DNA from: Pseudomonas sp.
GTDB lineage: Bacteria > Pseudomonadota > Gammaproteobacteria > Pseudomonadales > Pseudomonadaceae
Direction: 5' to 3'
NCBI GenBank assembly: GCA_003527165.1
Contig: DPSI01000338.1
Location: 1-16,557 of the forward strand
Length of the DNA stretch: 16,557 nt
Of the stretch, positions 7,778-15,380 are shown piece after piece (position 1 is the first letter of the stretch; each line of letters starts with the position of its first letter). Below the pieces are notes generated by a model. The model searched no databases, was not told where the DNA came from, and worked only from the letters and a program-made list of their open reading frames with translations. Made by a program: the position numbers and the translations under genes.

Positions 7778-8198
7778 CGCGTCAGGCTTCCGCGTGGGTT
7801 CGGAGTTATAGTGCGGCCAGCGGACTTGTCTGTGAATTTTAAAAGTGCGATGAATTGATCCATTATTTTTATGGCTGAGCCAGAGATATCAGCTTCCGCC
7901 AGCGGCGCGCTTTCAGCTCGATCGCCGAAACTTCGAACGTCACCCGCACCTCGAACAGCTGCACTTGGCCCAACCGGCGTTGCGACAGCAATAGCAAGCT
8001 GGAGGAGGCGTTCGGCCTGCAGCTCTTGGCGCACAATATCCGCAGCGTCCAGCTGACCCCGATCGCGAGCACTTCTTGCCGGCTCGGCGGATGCAGCACG
8101 AGACGGATGACGCGGTGCGCGACGTCTATGGCGCTGAGTCTGAGGCGGCAGGATCTGCCTGGCGACGAGTAAACCTAAATTGATCAATAGGTCATCGC
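7778..8198. other. Intergenic stretch between the AtuA operon and the nuclease gene
   Basis: Besides the LysR relic it holds about 100 bp of AtuA upstream region (7778-7884). On the minus strand a TATAAC (about 7808-7813) could be a -10 element, but no matching -35 was found at normal spacing. The stretch TGATCAATAGGTCATCGC just after the relic, before the nuclease stop codon, shows no hairpin. Confidence 0.4.
7885..8183 (+). pseudogene. Decayed N-terminal fragment of a LysR-family regulator
   Basis: Successive plus-strand frames spell a LysR DNA-binding domain. DISFRQRRAFSSIAETSNVT (from 7885) leads into RTS; a shift then gives EQLHLAQPALRQQ (7953-7991), followed by TAG. A further shift gives SKLEEAFGLQLLAHNIRSVQ, then LTP (7993-8060), and a last shift gives DREHFLPARRMQHETDDAVR (from 8061), ending at TGA 8181. 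Joined, this matches the usual order of helix-turn-helix, wing (RSVQLTP) and linker helix. Each break fits loss of one or a few bases: TCGGAA to TCGAA, and ATAAGC to ATAGC. The whole effector domain is missing, so sequencing error alone cannot explain it. It is divergent from the AtuA operon, as an original local regulator would be. The original start codon is not clear; an ATG at 7871 is out of frame. Confidence 0.75.
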
Positions 8199-9653
8199 TT
8201 AAGGAATAGTCACCTGCCCCTCCTTTCGCGCTTCCCGATACCGCGCCGCTATAACCTCGGCCAGGCGCTGCTTGGCCGCGTCTTCGCCGTGGATGAGGCG
8301 AATTTCTTTCGGCCATTCCTTCATCCGGGTGACGAAACCGACCAGATCAGCTTGGTCGGCGTGGGCCGAATAGCCGCCTACGCTATCAATGCCGGCACGG
8401 ATGTCGATGCGCTGCCCGTCAAGATCGACAAATCCGCCGTCCGGCCCATGCATCTTGATGTCACGCCCTGGGGTGCCCTTGCCTTGATAGCCGACGAACA
8501 CAACATGATGTCGAGGGTCGCCCAGCATAGCTTTCAGATAGTTGACGATTCGCCCGCCAGAGCACATGCCATTGCCTGCGATGACAATAGCCGATCGCGC
8601 GGTTTCGGTGAGGTGTTGAACGATGCGCATATGCTCGTCATGGTTGTCGACCGTGATGAGCTGTTTGAAGGACAGCGGCTTACGTCCTTCCTCCAGGCGG
8701 TGCCGGGCGTCTTCATCCCAAAAGTCTTGTAGCTCTTTGTAGGCCTTGGTAAACCGGCCGGCGAGCGGCGAGTCGAGAATTATTGGTATCTGCGGCCAGT
8801 CAATATCGGGTGCGCCTTCCTTGGCCGGCTTCCCGGGTTCGCTGGGAGTAGCGTGCGATGCTGTCGCCTCGCTTCTTTCATGAAGAATCTCTTCCAATTC
8901 ATACAGCAACTCCTGCGTTCGACCGATGCTGAATGATGGGATAAGCACCGTGCCCTGATCCGCCAGCGCGCGCTCAACGGCAGCCTGCAGGCGCTCGCGG
9001 CGGTGCACGCGGTCTTCGTGGCGGCGGTCACCGTAGGTGCTTTCAAGAATCAGCAGGTCCGCGCGCTCCGGCGGTACAAGGTCAGGCAGAATCGGTGAAT
9101 GGGGCGCACCCAGATCGCCGCTGAACACGACGCGCTCGCGACCTGACCCAGGGGCGCTCAGCTCCAATTCGACATAAGCCGACCCCAACACATGGCCGGC
9201 GGGCTGCAGGCGCACCTTGCAGTCACCCGTATCGGTTTCGTGCAGGGTGAACCAGTGGCCATAGGGCAAGGCAATGACCCGTTGCTCCACTACCTTGAGG
9301 TAGCGATCCAATTGTTCCTGGTCGCGGCTGATCGAGAGGCGGAACGCGTCCTCAAGCACGATCGGCAGCAGCCGGGCGGAAGGCTCGCTGCACAAGATCG
9401 GCCCGCTGAAGCCGGCCGCCAGCAGATTCGGAATACGTCCGACGTGGTCGATGTGAACATGGGTCACAATCAACGCCCTGATGCCTTCGATTGAAAAATC
9501 CAGAGCCAGCTCGTCGTCGTGCTGTCCTTCGTCCTCGCCCTGAAACTGGCCGCAATCGATCAATACACTGCTGGTGTCGTCCATCCACAATTGATGGCAC
9601 GAGCCGGTGACGCCTTCGCGAGCACCGTGGTGGATGAGTTTCGTATGCTTCAT
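8199..9653 (-). CDS. Beta-CASP metallo-beta-lactamase-fold hydrolase (predicted RNA-processing nuclease)
   Basis: A 484-residue cytoplasmic MBL-fold enzyme with a beta-CASP insertion. Metal ligands are all present: H65, H67, D69 and H70 in THVHIDHVG, H154 in AGHVLGS and D180 in FSGDLG. Beta-CASP features include LILESTYGDR (201-210), PSFSIGRTQELLYELEE, and SGGRIVNYL after GNGMC. SAHAD (H431) and LIHGE (H455) complete the site. This architecture matches the bacterial CPSF73-like exonuclease group acting on RNA. Between the PSFSIGRTQ helix and IPIILDSPLAGR is a charged, low-complexity insertion (HERSEATASHATPSEPGKPA), which may be a linker. The start is put at 9653 because AAGGA lies six bases upstream; a 31-residue upstream extension to 9746 lacks family character. 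It stands alone, with no obvious partner gene. The true substrate is unknown. Confidence 0.88.
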   Translation of the reverse strand: MKHTKLIHHGAREGVTGSCHQLWMDDTSSVLIDCGQFQGEDEGQHDDELALDFSIEGIRALIVTHVHIDHVGRIPNLLAAGFSGPILCSEPSARLLPIVLEDAFRLSISRDQEQLDRYLKVVEQRVIALPYGHWFTLHETDTGDCKVRLQPAGHVLGSAYVELELSAPGSGRERVVFSGDLGAPHSPILPDLVPPERADLLILESTYGDRRHEDRVHRRERLQAAVERALADQGTVLIPSFSIGRTQELLYELEEILHERSEATASHATPSEPGKPAKEGAPDIDWPQIPIILDSPLAGRFTKAYKELQDFWDEDARHRLEEGRKPLSFKQLITVDNHDEHMRIVQHLTETARSAIVIAGNGMCSGGRIVNYLKAMLGDPRHHVVFVGYQGKGTPGRDIKMHGPDGGFVDLDGQRIDIRAGIDSVGGYSAHADQADLVGFVTRMKEWPKEIRLIHGEDAAKQRLAEVIAARYREARKEGQVTIP

Positions 9654-10043
9654 CAGGATTCCTTGGCTGGCGATGGTCGCGTTGACGTGAATCGGGCAGA
9701 GGGGGGAAGCGATAGCAACGGCTTCGCCTGATGTAGCTTTCGGCATGTCGGGGAACCGGATAGTTTCAAGCGGTAGAGCTGAACATGGAGAGTTCAGAGT
9801 TACGCGAGTCTGACCATGTAATTTCCAGCGTAACGATCAGTTCGGGCGGGCCGCGGCAAGACGGCTCTAGCAAAAGTCGCCGCGGGTGGCGGGCGAGCCA
9901 GCAGCAAGCGAAAGACGAAACTTGATATCAGTCCCGGGGGATACTATTCAGGTAGCGTATTAGCACCTCGGGGTAGGTCAGTGATACCACCAACGCAACG
10001 GGAAAGTGCCTAGCCATTATCGAATTGAGTGTGGAGATTTCCG
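9654..10043. other. 390-bp intergenic region upstream of the nuclease gene; no gene seen
   Basis: No coding frame or RNA gene could be supported. The only structure noted is a long-loop dyad, CCGCGGC (9851-9857) with GCCGCGG (9879-9885), seven-base arms and a 21-base loop. It lacks a T-tract. The region should contain the promoter of the nuclease gene and the 3' end of the TSUP permease transcript, but no convincing promoter pair was found. Confidence 0.4.
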
Positions 10044-10808
10044 TTAGCCTTTAATCAGTAAATGCGTACCCAGCACTGCCATACCAACGAAAAATACTCG
10101 TTTGAATAGCACTGGACTGATGAGTTGGCGTAGCCACTGGCCCAACGTCATGCCTAGCAGTGCGGGCAGCAATAGCACCAGTGAGGCTCCAAGCATCTCG
10201 CCGCCAAGCGCCCCGTTCCAGAAAAGCCCTATGGCAAGTGCCAGGGTCGATACTGTGAATGACAGGCCAAGCGCCTGTACCAGCTCATCGCGACTCAGCC
10301 CCAAAGCTTGTAAGTAAGGTACAGCCGGGATCACAAAAACACCGGTAGCAGCCGTGACAACTCCAGTCAGTAAACCACACAGCGGCCCTAGCCAGGCTTC
10401 AAGTACTCGAGGAACGCTCAGAGATGGCAGAAATAATCCAGCCAACGAGTATGCCAGCAAGACTGCGCCCAACGCATGAGCCATCCAGGACCCTGCCCCC
10501 ACGCCAATCCACAGGCTAGCCAGCAGCGTTCCGACCAGCACAGCCAACAGCATCGGCCACAAGCGCTCAAGCAGGCGGCGAAGCTGCCCGCCAGATGCGA
10601 GCTGCCAAATGTTGGTCAAGGCAGAGGGAATAATCAGTAAGGCGGCAGCCTGAGCCGGTAGCATAGCCAACCCGAGTAGACCCATGGCAATAGTGGGCAG
10701 GCCCAGCCCTATCAGGCCTTTGACCGTGCCAGCCAGGATGAAGACCAGGAAAACCCATAACGACAGTGCTAGGCCGATTTCCTGGTAGAACGCGATAAGG
10801 TTTGTCAT
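10044..10808 (-). CDS. TSUP-family permease (TauE/SafE, DUF81)
   Basis: A 254-residue inner-membrane protein with about eight hydrophobic segments in two similar halves, as in the TauE/SafE family. The first half has the signature FILAGTVKGLIGLGLPTIA, shortly after the N-terminus. The second half has CGLLTGVVTAATGVFVIPAV at mid-protein. Family members export or import small sulfur or organic anions such as sulfite, sulfoacetate or taurine-derived products; the anion here cannot be predicted. The chosen ATG (10808) gives a normal family N-terminus, MTNLIAFYQEIG; an in-frame ATG at 10832 is an alternative and neither has a strong ribosome site. A LysR gene diverges from it across about 94 bp and is the likely regulator. 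Confidence 0.87.
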   Translation of the reverse strand: MTNLIAFYQEIGLALSLWVFLVFILAGTVKGLIGLGLPTIAMGLLGLAMLPAQAAALLIIPSALTNIWQLASGGQLRRLLERLWPMLLAVLVGTLLASLWIGVGAGSWMAHALGAVLLAYSLAGLFLPSLSVPRVLEAWLGPLCGLLTGVVTAATGVFVIPAVPYLQALGLSRDELVQALGLSFTVSTLALAIGLFWNGALGGEMLGASLVLLLPALLGMTLGQWLRQLISPVLFKRVFFVGMAVLGTHLLIKG

Positions 10809-10863
10809 GACTCGATAGTGGGCCCTGTGCATCAGCGTTTAAATCTGCCATACGTTCACGCAG

Positions 10864-10882
10864 CCTCTGTGCAAGACAGAGG
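10864..10882. promoter_or_regulatory. Perfect 7-bp inverted repeat in the TSUP-LysR divergent gap
   Basis: CCTCTGT-GCAAG-ACAGAGG is a perfect dyad with a five-base spacer, about 20 bases upstream of the LysR ATG and about 55 bases upstream of the permease start. It could be a LysR operator or a hairpin in the LysR leader. It has no T-tract, so it is not called a terminator. Confidence 0.5.
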
Positions 10883-10902
10883 GAGATGACGGCAGGTATG
10901 GC

Positions 10903-11784
10903 ATGCATTTCGATCTAGTGGATTTACGGCTATTTCAGAACATCATTGAAGCCGGCAGTATCACTGCCGGTGCTGCGCGCAGCCACCTGTCGCTGGCTTC
11001 GGCAAGCGCCAGGGTACGGGGCATGGAAGCGTCCCTGGGGGTTGTTCTGTTGGAGCGCGGCCGTCGTGGTGTCCTGCCAACGCCCGTGGGCAAAGCGCTT
11101 GCGCAACATGCCAGAGGCATAACCCGTCAAGTAGAGCGCATGTATGAAGACCTCGGCGAGTATTGCCGAGGTTTCAAGGGGCAGGTGCGGCTTCTATGCA
11201 ACACTTCGGCGCTGAGTGAATACCTACCTGAGCGTCTGGCTGACTTTTTGGTGGGCCACCCCAACACGGATGTCGATGTGCAGGAAATGCCCAGCCTGCG
11301 TATCGTCGAGGCGTTGCGTCACGGTGCGGCCGACCTTGGGATCATCTCCAGTAGCGTAGATAGCAGCGGCTTGGAAACCCGTTTCTTTCATGACGATCCG
11401 TTGGTCTTGATCATTCCTCCGCGACACCCTCTATGCGGGCAAACATCGGTGGGTTTTACCGACACGCTGGCCCATGAATTCGTAGGCGTTACCGCCAGCT
11501 CTGCCTTTGCGGTTATGGTGGAAGAGCAAGCCTTGCGCGCCGGTAGAAGAATGCAAATTCGCGTTCGGGCCGATAGCTTCGAAGGTATGCTGCGGATGGT
11601 CTCCAAAGGAGCAGGACTGGGCATAGCGCCGAAGGCCGCTATGGAGCGTTGGCGGTCGCACCTTACACTTGAAAGCCTGCCGCTTAACGAGTCTTGGGCA
11701 GATCGAAAGTTATTGCTCTGTGCCCGTGCATTCGACGGATTACCGCCCTATGCCATGCCCTTTTTGGCCGCATTGTTAGGTTAA
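10903..11784 (+). CDS. LysR-family transcriptional regulator, divergent from the TSUP permease
   Basis: A 293-residue regulator of normal LysR length. The helix-turn-helix spans about 5-64 (LRLFQNIIEAGSITAGAARS, HLSLASASARVRGMEASLG, then wing GRRGVLPTPVG). The effector domain starts near 93 (GQVRLLCNTSALSEYLPERL) and contains HGAADLGIISS and SKGAGLGIAPKAA, typical of the two-lobed binding fold. The recognition helix reads LASASARVRGME, where many LysR proteins have QPALSxxIxxLE; this marks a distinct subfamily often found beside TSUP genes. AGG lies a few bases upstream of the ATG. Its position opposite the permease gene suggests control of that gene and of itself. Confidence 0.9.
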   Translation: MHFDLVDLRLFQNIIEAGSITAGAARSHLSLASASARVRGMEASLGVVLLERGRRGVLPTPVGKALAQHARGITRQVERMYEDLGEYCRGFKGQVRLLCNTSALSEYLPERLADFLVGHPNTDVDVQEMPSLRIVEALRHGAADLGIISSSVDSSGLETRFFHDDPLVLIIPPRHPLCGQTSVGFTDTLAHEFVGVTASSAFAVMVEEQALRAGRRMQIRVRADSFEGMLRMVSKGAGLGIAPKAAMERWRSHLTLESLPLNESWADRKLLLCARAFDGLPPYAMPFLAALLG

Positions 11785-12105
11785 GAGGCATAGGTTGCCG
11801 CCGGATATCTTAGCGTGCCTTGCCGAAACGATTGGGATCAGGGAGCATCCTTCTGATCGATTGCAAACAGTGACGCCTACTGGCCTAAGGGTGCAGGTTC
11901 TCCGGCTGAACTGCGGCAACAGATAGGAACGGTTTTGAAGTTGCACAGTATGCGGCGGTACGCCTCGGTCAGTCGGCCCATCCTACATCCGTTCGAACGT
12001 CGAGCCTGCGTTGGTAATCCCTTGAAGGAGCGGGCGAAGTGACTGTTGACTTCGATGCGGAACAAGGCTGACAACAATACAAGACAAGCTGATCAGGAGC
12101 GTTTC
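11785..12105. other. 320-bp intergenic region before the EamA gene; no supported gene
   Basis: Short open frames exist on both strands, such as minus 11877-12077, rich in R, S and C, but none has a plausible ribosome site or recognisable family. A 10-bp palindrome CGTTCGAACG lies at 11990-11999. The stretch may carry remnants of a lost element; no terminal repeats or target duplications were seen. Confidence 0.35.
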
Positions 12106-13050
12106 ATGCTGGTGGCGCGGGAAGATGAAGCTCTGGAGGGGCAGGTGGAGCCGAAGCGCAACCCGTTCGTGACGGCGGTGGCGTTCATGCTGGCTGCGGC
12201 GATTTTGATTCCGCTACTGAACGCGGAAGTGAAGTACCTCGGCGTGTTCTACCCGGTCATTCAGTTGCTCTGGTGCCGCTATTTCGGCCATGTGGTGTTC
12301 ATGCTGGCAGTATTCGCGCCGCGCAAAGGACCGGCGCTGCTTCGCTCTCAGCGCCCCTGGTTGCAAATCGTGCGGTCTTTGCTGTTCTGCTTTACCTCCT
12401 TCTTGATGTTCTGTGCGCTTCAGTACGTGCCGGTGGCGACCGCCGCAGCGGTGAGTTTCACGGCGCCTATGGTGGTGCTGGTACTGGCACCATTCATGCT
12501 GGGCGAGAAGGTGGGCCTGCTGAAAACAGTCGCGGTAATCTGTGGGTTCGTTGGGGCGCTGGTTGTCATTCAGCCGGGTGGCGATGCCTTTCATCCTGCC
12601 GTGTTATTGGTGCTCTTGAGTGCTTGTACCTCAGCGCTTACGCAGATTCTGTCGCGCAAGCTCGCCAGCCATGACACACCGGAAACGTCCAACACATACA
12701 TGGCCGCCGCTGGGTTCGTGTTGACGAGCCTGATGCTTCCATTCTTCTGGCGGTCACCGGACAACCTGGTACATCTTGGGTTATTGATCAGCATGGGTAT
12801 TCTTGGCGGTTGCGGGCACTACTGCTTGGTCCGTGCCTTCGAAGTGGCTCCTGCGCCGTTTGTAGCACCGTTCACTTACCTACAAATCGTTGGCGCGAGC
12901 CTGCTGGGCTACCTGCTTTTTTCCGAGCTGCCAAATCTGTGGAGCTGCATCGGCACCTTCATCATCGTGCTGAGCGGGTTGGTTGTCTTGCTAGGCGAGC
13001 AATACCTAGCGTCACAGCGCCCGAGGACGTCGGCCAGATCGTCTGACTGA
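12106..13050 (+). CDS. EamA/DMT-superfamily transporter
   Basis: A 314-residue inner-membrane protein with about ten hydrophobic segments in two EamA repeats. The first repeat runs from FVTAVAFMLAAAILIPLLNA to ALVVIQPGG, with the usual LQYVPVATAAAVSFTAPMVV segment and the GEKV motif after it. The second runs from LLVLLSACTSALTQILSRKL to FIIVLSGLVVLLGE, with FEVAPAPFVAPFTYLQIVGA. The start is put at 12106 because AGGAG lies six bases before this ATG; the frame is open further upstream to a TTG at 12046, which has no such site. Members of this superfamily export metabolites or amino acids. The substrate is not predictable. The PaiB gene follows 400 bases downstream and may or may not be co-regulated. 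Confidence 0.88.
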   Translation: MLVAREDEALEGQVEPKRNPFVTAVAFMLAAAILIPLLNAEVKYLGVFYPVIQLLWCRYFGHVVFMLAVFAPRKGPALLRSQRPWLQIVRSLLFCFTSFLMFCALQYVPVATAAAVSFTAPMVVLVLAPFMLGEKVGLLKTVAVICGFVGALVVIQPGGDAFHPAVLLVLLSACTSALTQILSRKLASHDTPETSNTYMAAAGFVLTSLMLPFFWRSPDNLVHLGLLISMGILGGCGHYCLVRAFEVAPAPFVAPFTYLQIVGASLLGYLLFSELPNLWSCIGTFIIVLSGLVVLLGEQYLASQRPRTSARSSD

Positions 13051-13450
13051 GGCGACCGAGCGCAACCGGATAGTACTGGTCACTTGAAGCGGTACCATTC
13101 ATTGATTTCGAGACGCGGCAGTCAGCCGAACAGGTCATCCGGGGCCTTGTGGCGGGTTGATCAACAGAGCTGGTGGTCCAAGCGATAAAGGGTGTCCAGC
13201 TTGGCGGCCGAGCTGATCGCAAATCTCCGGTCGTATGCGACGATCGCAAACCGCCTCTGACCATGGAGAGCGACGGCCCTAACCGGTACGTCGCTGTCGG
13301 CCATAAGCGGACGTCGCAGCGTCATCCCTGAAAACCAGGCAGCGGCTGTGGCGCATCACGTACCATCAAACAGCCCATCTGTGACTACTACTTCGTGCTT
13401 TACATGTCACGGGCGAATCCCGATTTGAGCCATATACCTTTGGAGACGAT
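13051..13450. other. 400-bp intergenic region between EamA and PaiB genes; possible degraded repeat
   Basis: No intact gene is seen. A dyad AGCGACG (13269-13275) with CGTCGCT (13289-13295) lies in a segment whose minus strand reads GTCCGCTTATGGCCGACAGC near its end (about 13314-13295). A similar block occurs on the plus strand near 14298. The pair may be copies of a dispersed intergenic sequence. A CGGGCGAATCCCG stem near 13408 is too short for a tRNA T-arm. The PaiB ribosome site, GGAG, lies seven bases before 13451. Confidence 0.3.
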
Positions 13451-14098
13451 ATGTACGTCCCAGCACATTTCAGTGAGCCCTCATCCGAAGCTATGCATCG
13501 GCTCATCAAGCAGCATCCGCTAGGAATACTATTCACCAATGGTGACAGCGGATATGACGCAAACCATGTGCCCTTCGAGCTGGCTGCCGACCAAGGAGCC
13601 TGCGGCACGCTCCACGCTCATGTGGCCCGCAATAATCCCCTCTGGACAGAGGTTCGGAATGGCGATGAAGTGCTGGTTGTATTCCGGGGTGAGGAGGCCT
13701 ATATCTCACCCAACTGGTATCCAAGTAAACATGAACACCATAAGCAGGTGCCAACATGGAATTACAAGGTCGTGCATGCTCATGGGCGCATTCTGATCAG
13801 AGATGATGAGCGCTACGTTAGAGGGCTGGTTGCTCGGTTGACTCGGAATCACGAGGCAACCGAGCCGAAGCCCTGGAAAATAACCGATGGGCCGAAGGAA
13901 TACATCGAATCGATGCTTAAGGCCATCGTTGGAGTAGAAATTGAAGTCACCCGCCTAGTGGGTAAATTCAAACTCAGCCAAAACAAGGAAGCACGTGATA
14001 TCCAGGGTGCTGCGCATGCGCTAATGGAAAGTGGTCGCCCTGCAATAAGCGTATCGATGCAGGAAGTCGCCTCACAAAAAGACAGCTTGGAACCATGA
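13451..14098 (+). CDS. FMN-binding negative transcriptional regulator, PaiB family
   Basis: A 215-residue protein with the FMN-binding split-barrel fold of the PaiB family. Family blocks are seen in order: MYVPAHF at the N-terminus, LGILFTNGDSGYDANHVPFE (24-43), HAHVARNNPLW (55-65), the signature YISPNWYPSK (84-93), VPTWNY (100-105) and GKFKLSQNK (171-179). Length is normal. GGAG is seven bases upstream of the ATG. In Bacillus, PaiB affects sporulation and protease genes and is paired with the acetyltransferase PaiA; no paiA is seen here. The protein is related to pyridoxamine-phosphate-oxidase-like flavoproteins, so an enzymatic or flavin-dependent role is possible. It is transcribed in the same direction as the EamA gene but is probably on its own transcript. 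Confidence 0.9.
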   Translation: MYVPAHFSEPSSEAMHRLIKQHPLGILFTNGDSGYDANHVPFELAADQGACGTLHAHVARNNPLWTEVRNGDEVLVVFRGEEAYISPNWYPSKHEHHKQVPTWNYKVVHAHGRILIRDDERYVRGLVARLTRNHEATEPKPWKITDGPKEYIESMLKAIVGVEIEVTRLVGKFKLSQNKEARDIQGAAHALMESGRPAISVSMQEVASQKDSLEP

Positions 14099-14771
14099 GT
14101 AGGCTAGGGCGGCGACGGCTTCTCCTACTTGAATGGTTTGGGTCACTTTCAGCTTCTCACTCAGCAGTCAGCAACTCCTGCCGCCTAACTGGGCTGCAGC
14201 AATGAGTATTCGAAAGCTCACACCCGACGGTGCGACATCAAGGTGGTGGAGCTTGCCGAGGGCGGACACTGGCGAGGCGTTCCTTGGCGAAGGCGAATGA
14301 CCGCTCCTAGGCCAGTAGCTGCCGTTCGAAAGCTAAGGTTGACCGGTCTGATCCGGACAAGAGCATGTCTATTCTTATGGGACTGGGGGTGCGACGAGCT
14401 AGGGCTCGCGAAGCTTCAGATGCGCGGCATGTGAACAGGCCGTGCGGCACGGTTTGGGCACAGAATTGGCACAGCTTTTAAAGCTGCCGAAATGACGCTG
14501 AGGGCAGTGCTCATCGCAGCCTGACGGCTGGCATGAAGCATATTTTGCCGGAGTGAGCCGATTCAAGAGCGGGATCGGCAGAGCTTGGGAAAGGCTTTTA
14601 AATCAAAGAGATATGGCGCACCAGGCGGGCTTCTAACACTACTGCTATCCCACTGATTTTATTGGCCTTTCGATAGAGCTATATTCGCAGGCATACACAT
14701 AGGCATACACCGTATCGGTTGTTGAAAGGTTTGCCGGCTGTTTTGGCGAGACGCTCAGGCCGGCTGCGTCA
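14099..14771. other. 673-bp region without genes between PaiB and the prophage fragment
   Basis: No coding frame is convincing; a 63-codon plus-strand frame at 14243-14434 is arginine-rich and lacks a ribosome site. Small dyads are present: CCGTG-CGG-CACGG (14440-14452), followed by GTTTGG and too weak to call a terminator, and CAGCTTT-T-AAAGCTG (14472-14486). Base composition is patchy, with AT-rich stretches near 14590-14700. The right part, next to the phage gene, holds a tandem repeat listed separately. This is where the junction between chromosome and prophage would be expected. Confidence 0.4.
14689..14712. repeat. Tandem 12-bp repeat AGGCATACAC next to the prophage fragment
   Basis: AGGCATACACAT (14689-14700) is followed directly by AGGCATACACCG (14701-14712): ten identical bases at an exact 12-bp period. 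It lies about 60 bases beyond the stop codon of the tail gene. It could be part of an integration site or a protein-binding site. No second distant copy of the full repeat was found in the window; GCATACAC alone recurs near 16400 within a gene. Confidence 0.5.
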
Positions 14772-15371
14772 TTAGGCAATATCTTCGGCGTATATCCCGG
14801 CGCTGATGATCGCCCCGCCGATGCGCCTGCGGCCGTACAGCAGCCCCACCGGGTTGCCCGCCGCGGTGGTGTTCACCGCCCCGCCGAATGCGTAGGACGG
14901 GGCGTTCTCGGCGGCCTCGCGCCCTTTCAGGCCTTTGGCTTGTGGGCTGAGCATCTGAATGACGCCACCGGCCACCATGCCGATGCCCGAAGCTATTAGC
15001 GGGGCGCCGAATGGCGTCGCAATCAACAACGCGCCTGCGACGATTAGCACCGCGCCGACAATCGTCTGCATTACCCCGCCGCGCTTGCTCCCTTCGATAA
15101 TTGGCACGATGCGAATTTCGCGCGTTCCGCCCAAGCGAAACTCATCCTCCCCGACGTTTTTTCTGTTGCGGAAGACGGCGTAGCGAAGCCCTTTCTTGGC
15201 AGCTGCCTTGATGAACTGCTCAAACCCGGGAATGGTGTTCTTCAATGCGCTGAATGCTTCGTTGGCCGATCCCGTCCCCAGATGAAACGGATGCTCCCGG
15301 CCGAACAATCGGGCCAGCGAACCAGACAGTAAAACCATGGTACGTGGTGTGTATTCAATCGCGAGCGCCAT
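14772..15371 (-). CDS. Phage tail assembly protein, lambda gpI type
   Basis: A 199-residue protein matching the lambda gpI tail-tip assembly family. The N-terminal part is ubiquitin-like (MVLLSGSLARLFGREHPFHL, then AFSALKNTIPGFEQFIK). The C-terminal half is a glycine-rich hydrophobic stretch (IVGAVLIVAGALLIATPFGA, then PLIASGIGMVAGGVIQML), ending in the family-like ISAGIYAEDIA. In lambda-like phages gpI lies between gpK and the host-specificity protein gpJ and helps assemble the tail tip. Neither neighbour is present: an unrelated small gene precedes it and non-coding DNA follows. The ATG at 15371 is used; an in-frame Met at residue 12 would also give a normal N-terminus. The gene is intact but probably part of a prophage remnant. 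Confidence 0.82.
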   Translation of the reverse strand: MALAIEYTPRTMVLLSGSLARLFGREHPFHLGTGSANEAFSALKNTIPGFEQFIKAAAKKGLRYAVFRNRKNVGEDEFRLGGTREIRIVPIIEGSKRGGVMQTIVGAVLIVAGALLIATPFGAPLIASGIGMVAGGVIQMLSPQAKGLKGREAAENAPSYAFGGAVNTTAAGNPVGLLYGRRRIGGAIISAGIYAEDIA

Positions 15372-15380
15372 GGCGGCCCC

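Noticed and set aside
6503..7858. 451-codon plus-strand open frame opposite the AtuA gene
   Set aside because: It is the GC-rich shadow of the AtuA reading frame, rich in V, G, A and D, and matches no family; the minus-strand protein has clear conserved motifs.
9654..9746. 31-residue N-terminal extension of the beta-CASP nuclease
   Set aside because: No family similarity is seen in the extension, and an AAGGA site directly precedes the ATG at 9653.
9851..9885. CCGCGGC/GCCGCGG dyad as a terminator
   Set aside because: The loop is 21 bases and there is no T-tract on either strand.
11877..12077. 66-codon minus-strand frame between LysR and EamA
   Set aside because: No ribosome site and no recognisable domain; composition is not distinct from non-coding frames.
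12962..13264. 100-codon minus-strand frame across the end of EamA
   Set aside because: It overlaps the EamA 3' end, is rich in S, R and T without motifs, and has no support as a gene.
13405..13425. CGGGCGAATCCCG stem resembling a tRNA T-arm
   Set aside because: The stem is four base pairs with a five-base loop, and no acceptor, D or anticodon arms surround it.
14440..14452. CCGTG-CGG-CACGG hairpin as a terminator for the PaiB gene
   Set aside because: The stem is only five base pairs, only three T bases follow, and it lies more than 300 bases from the stop codon.
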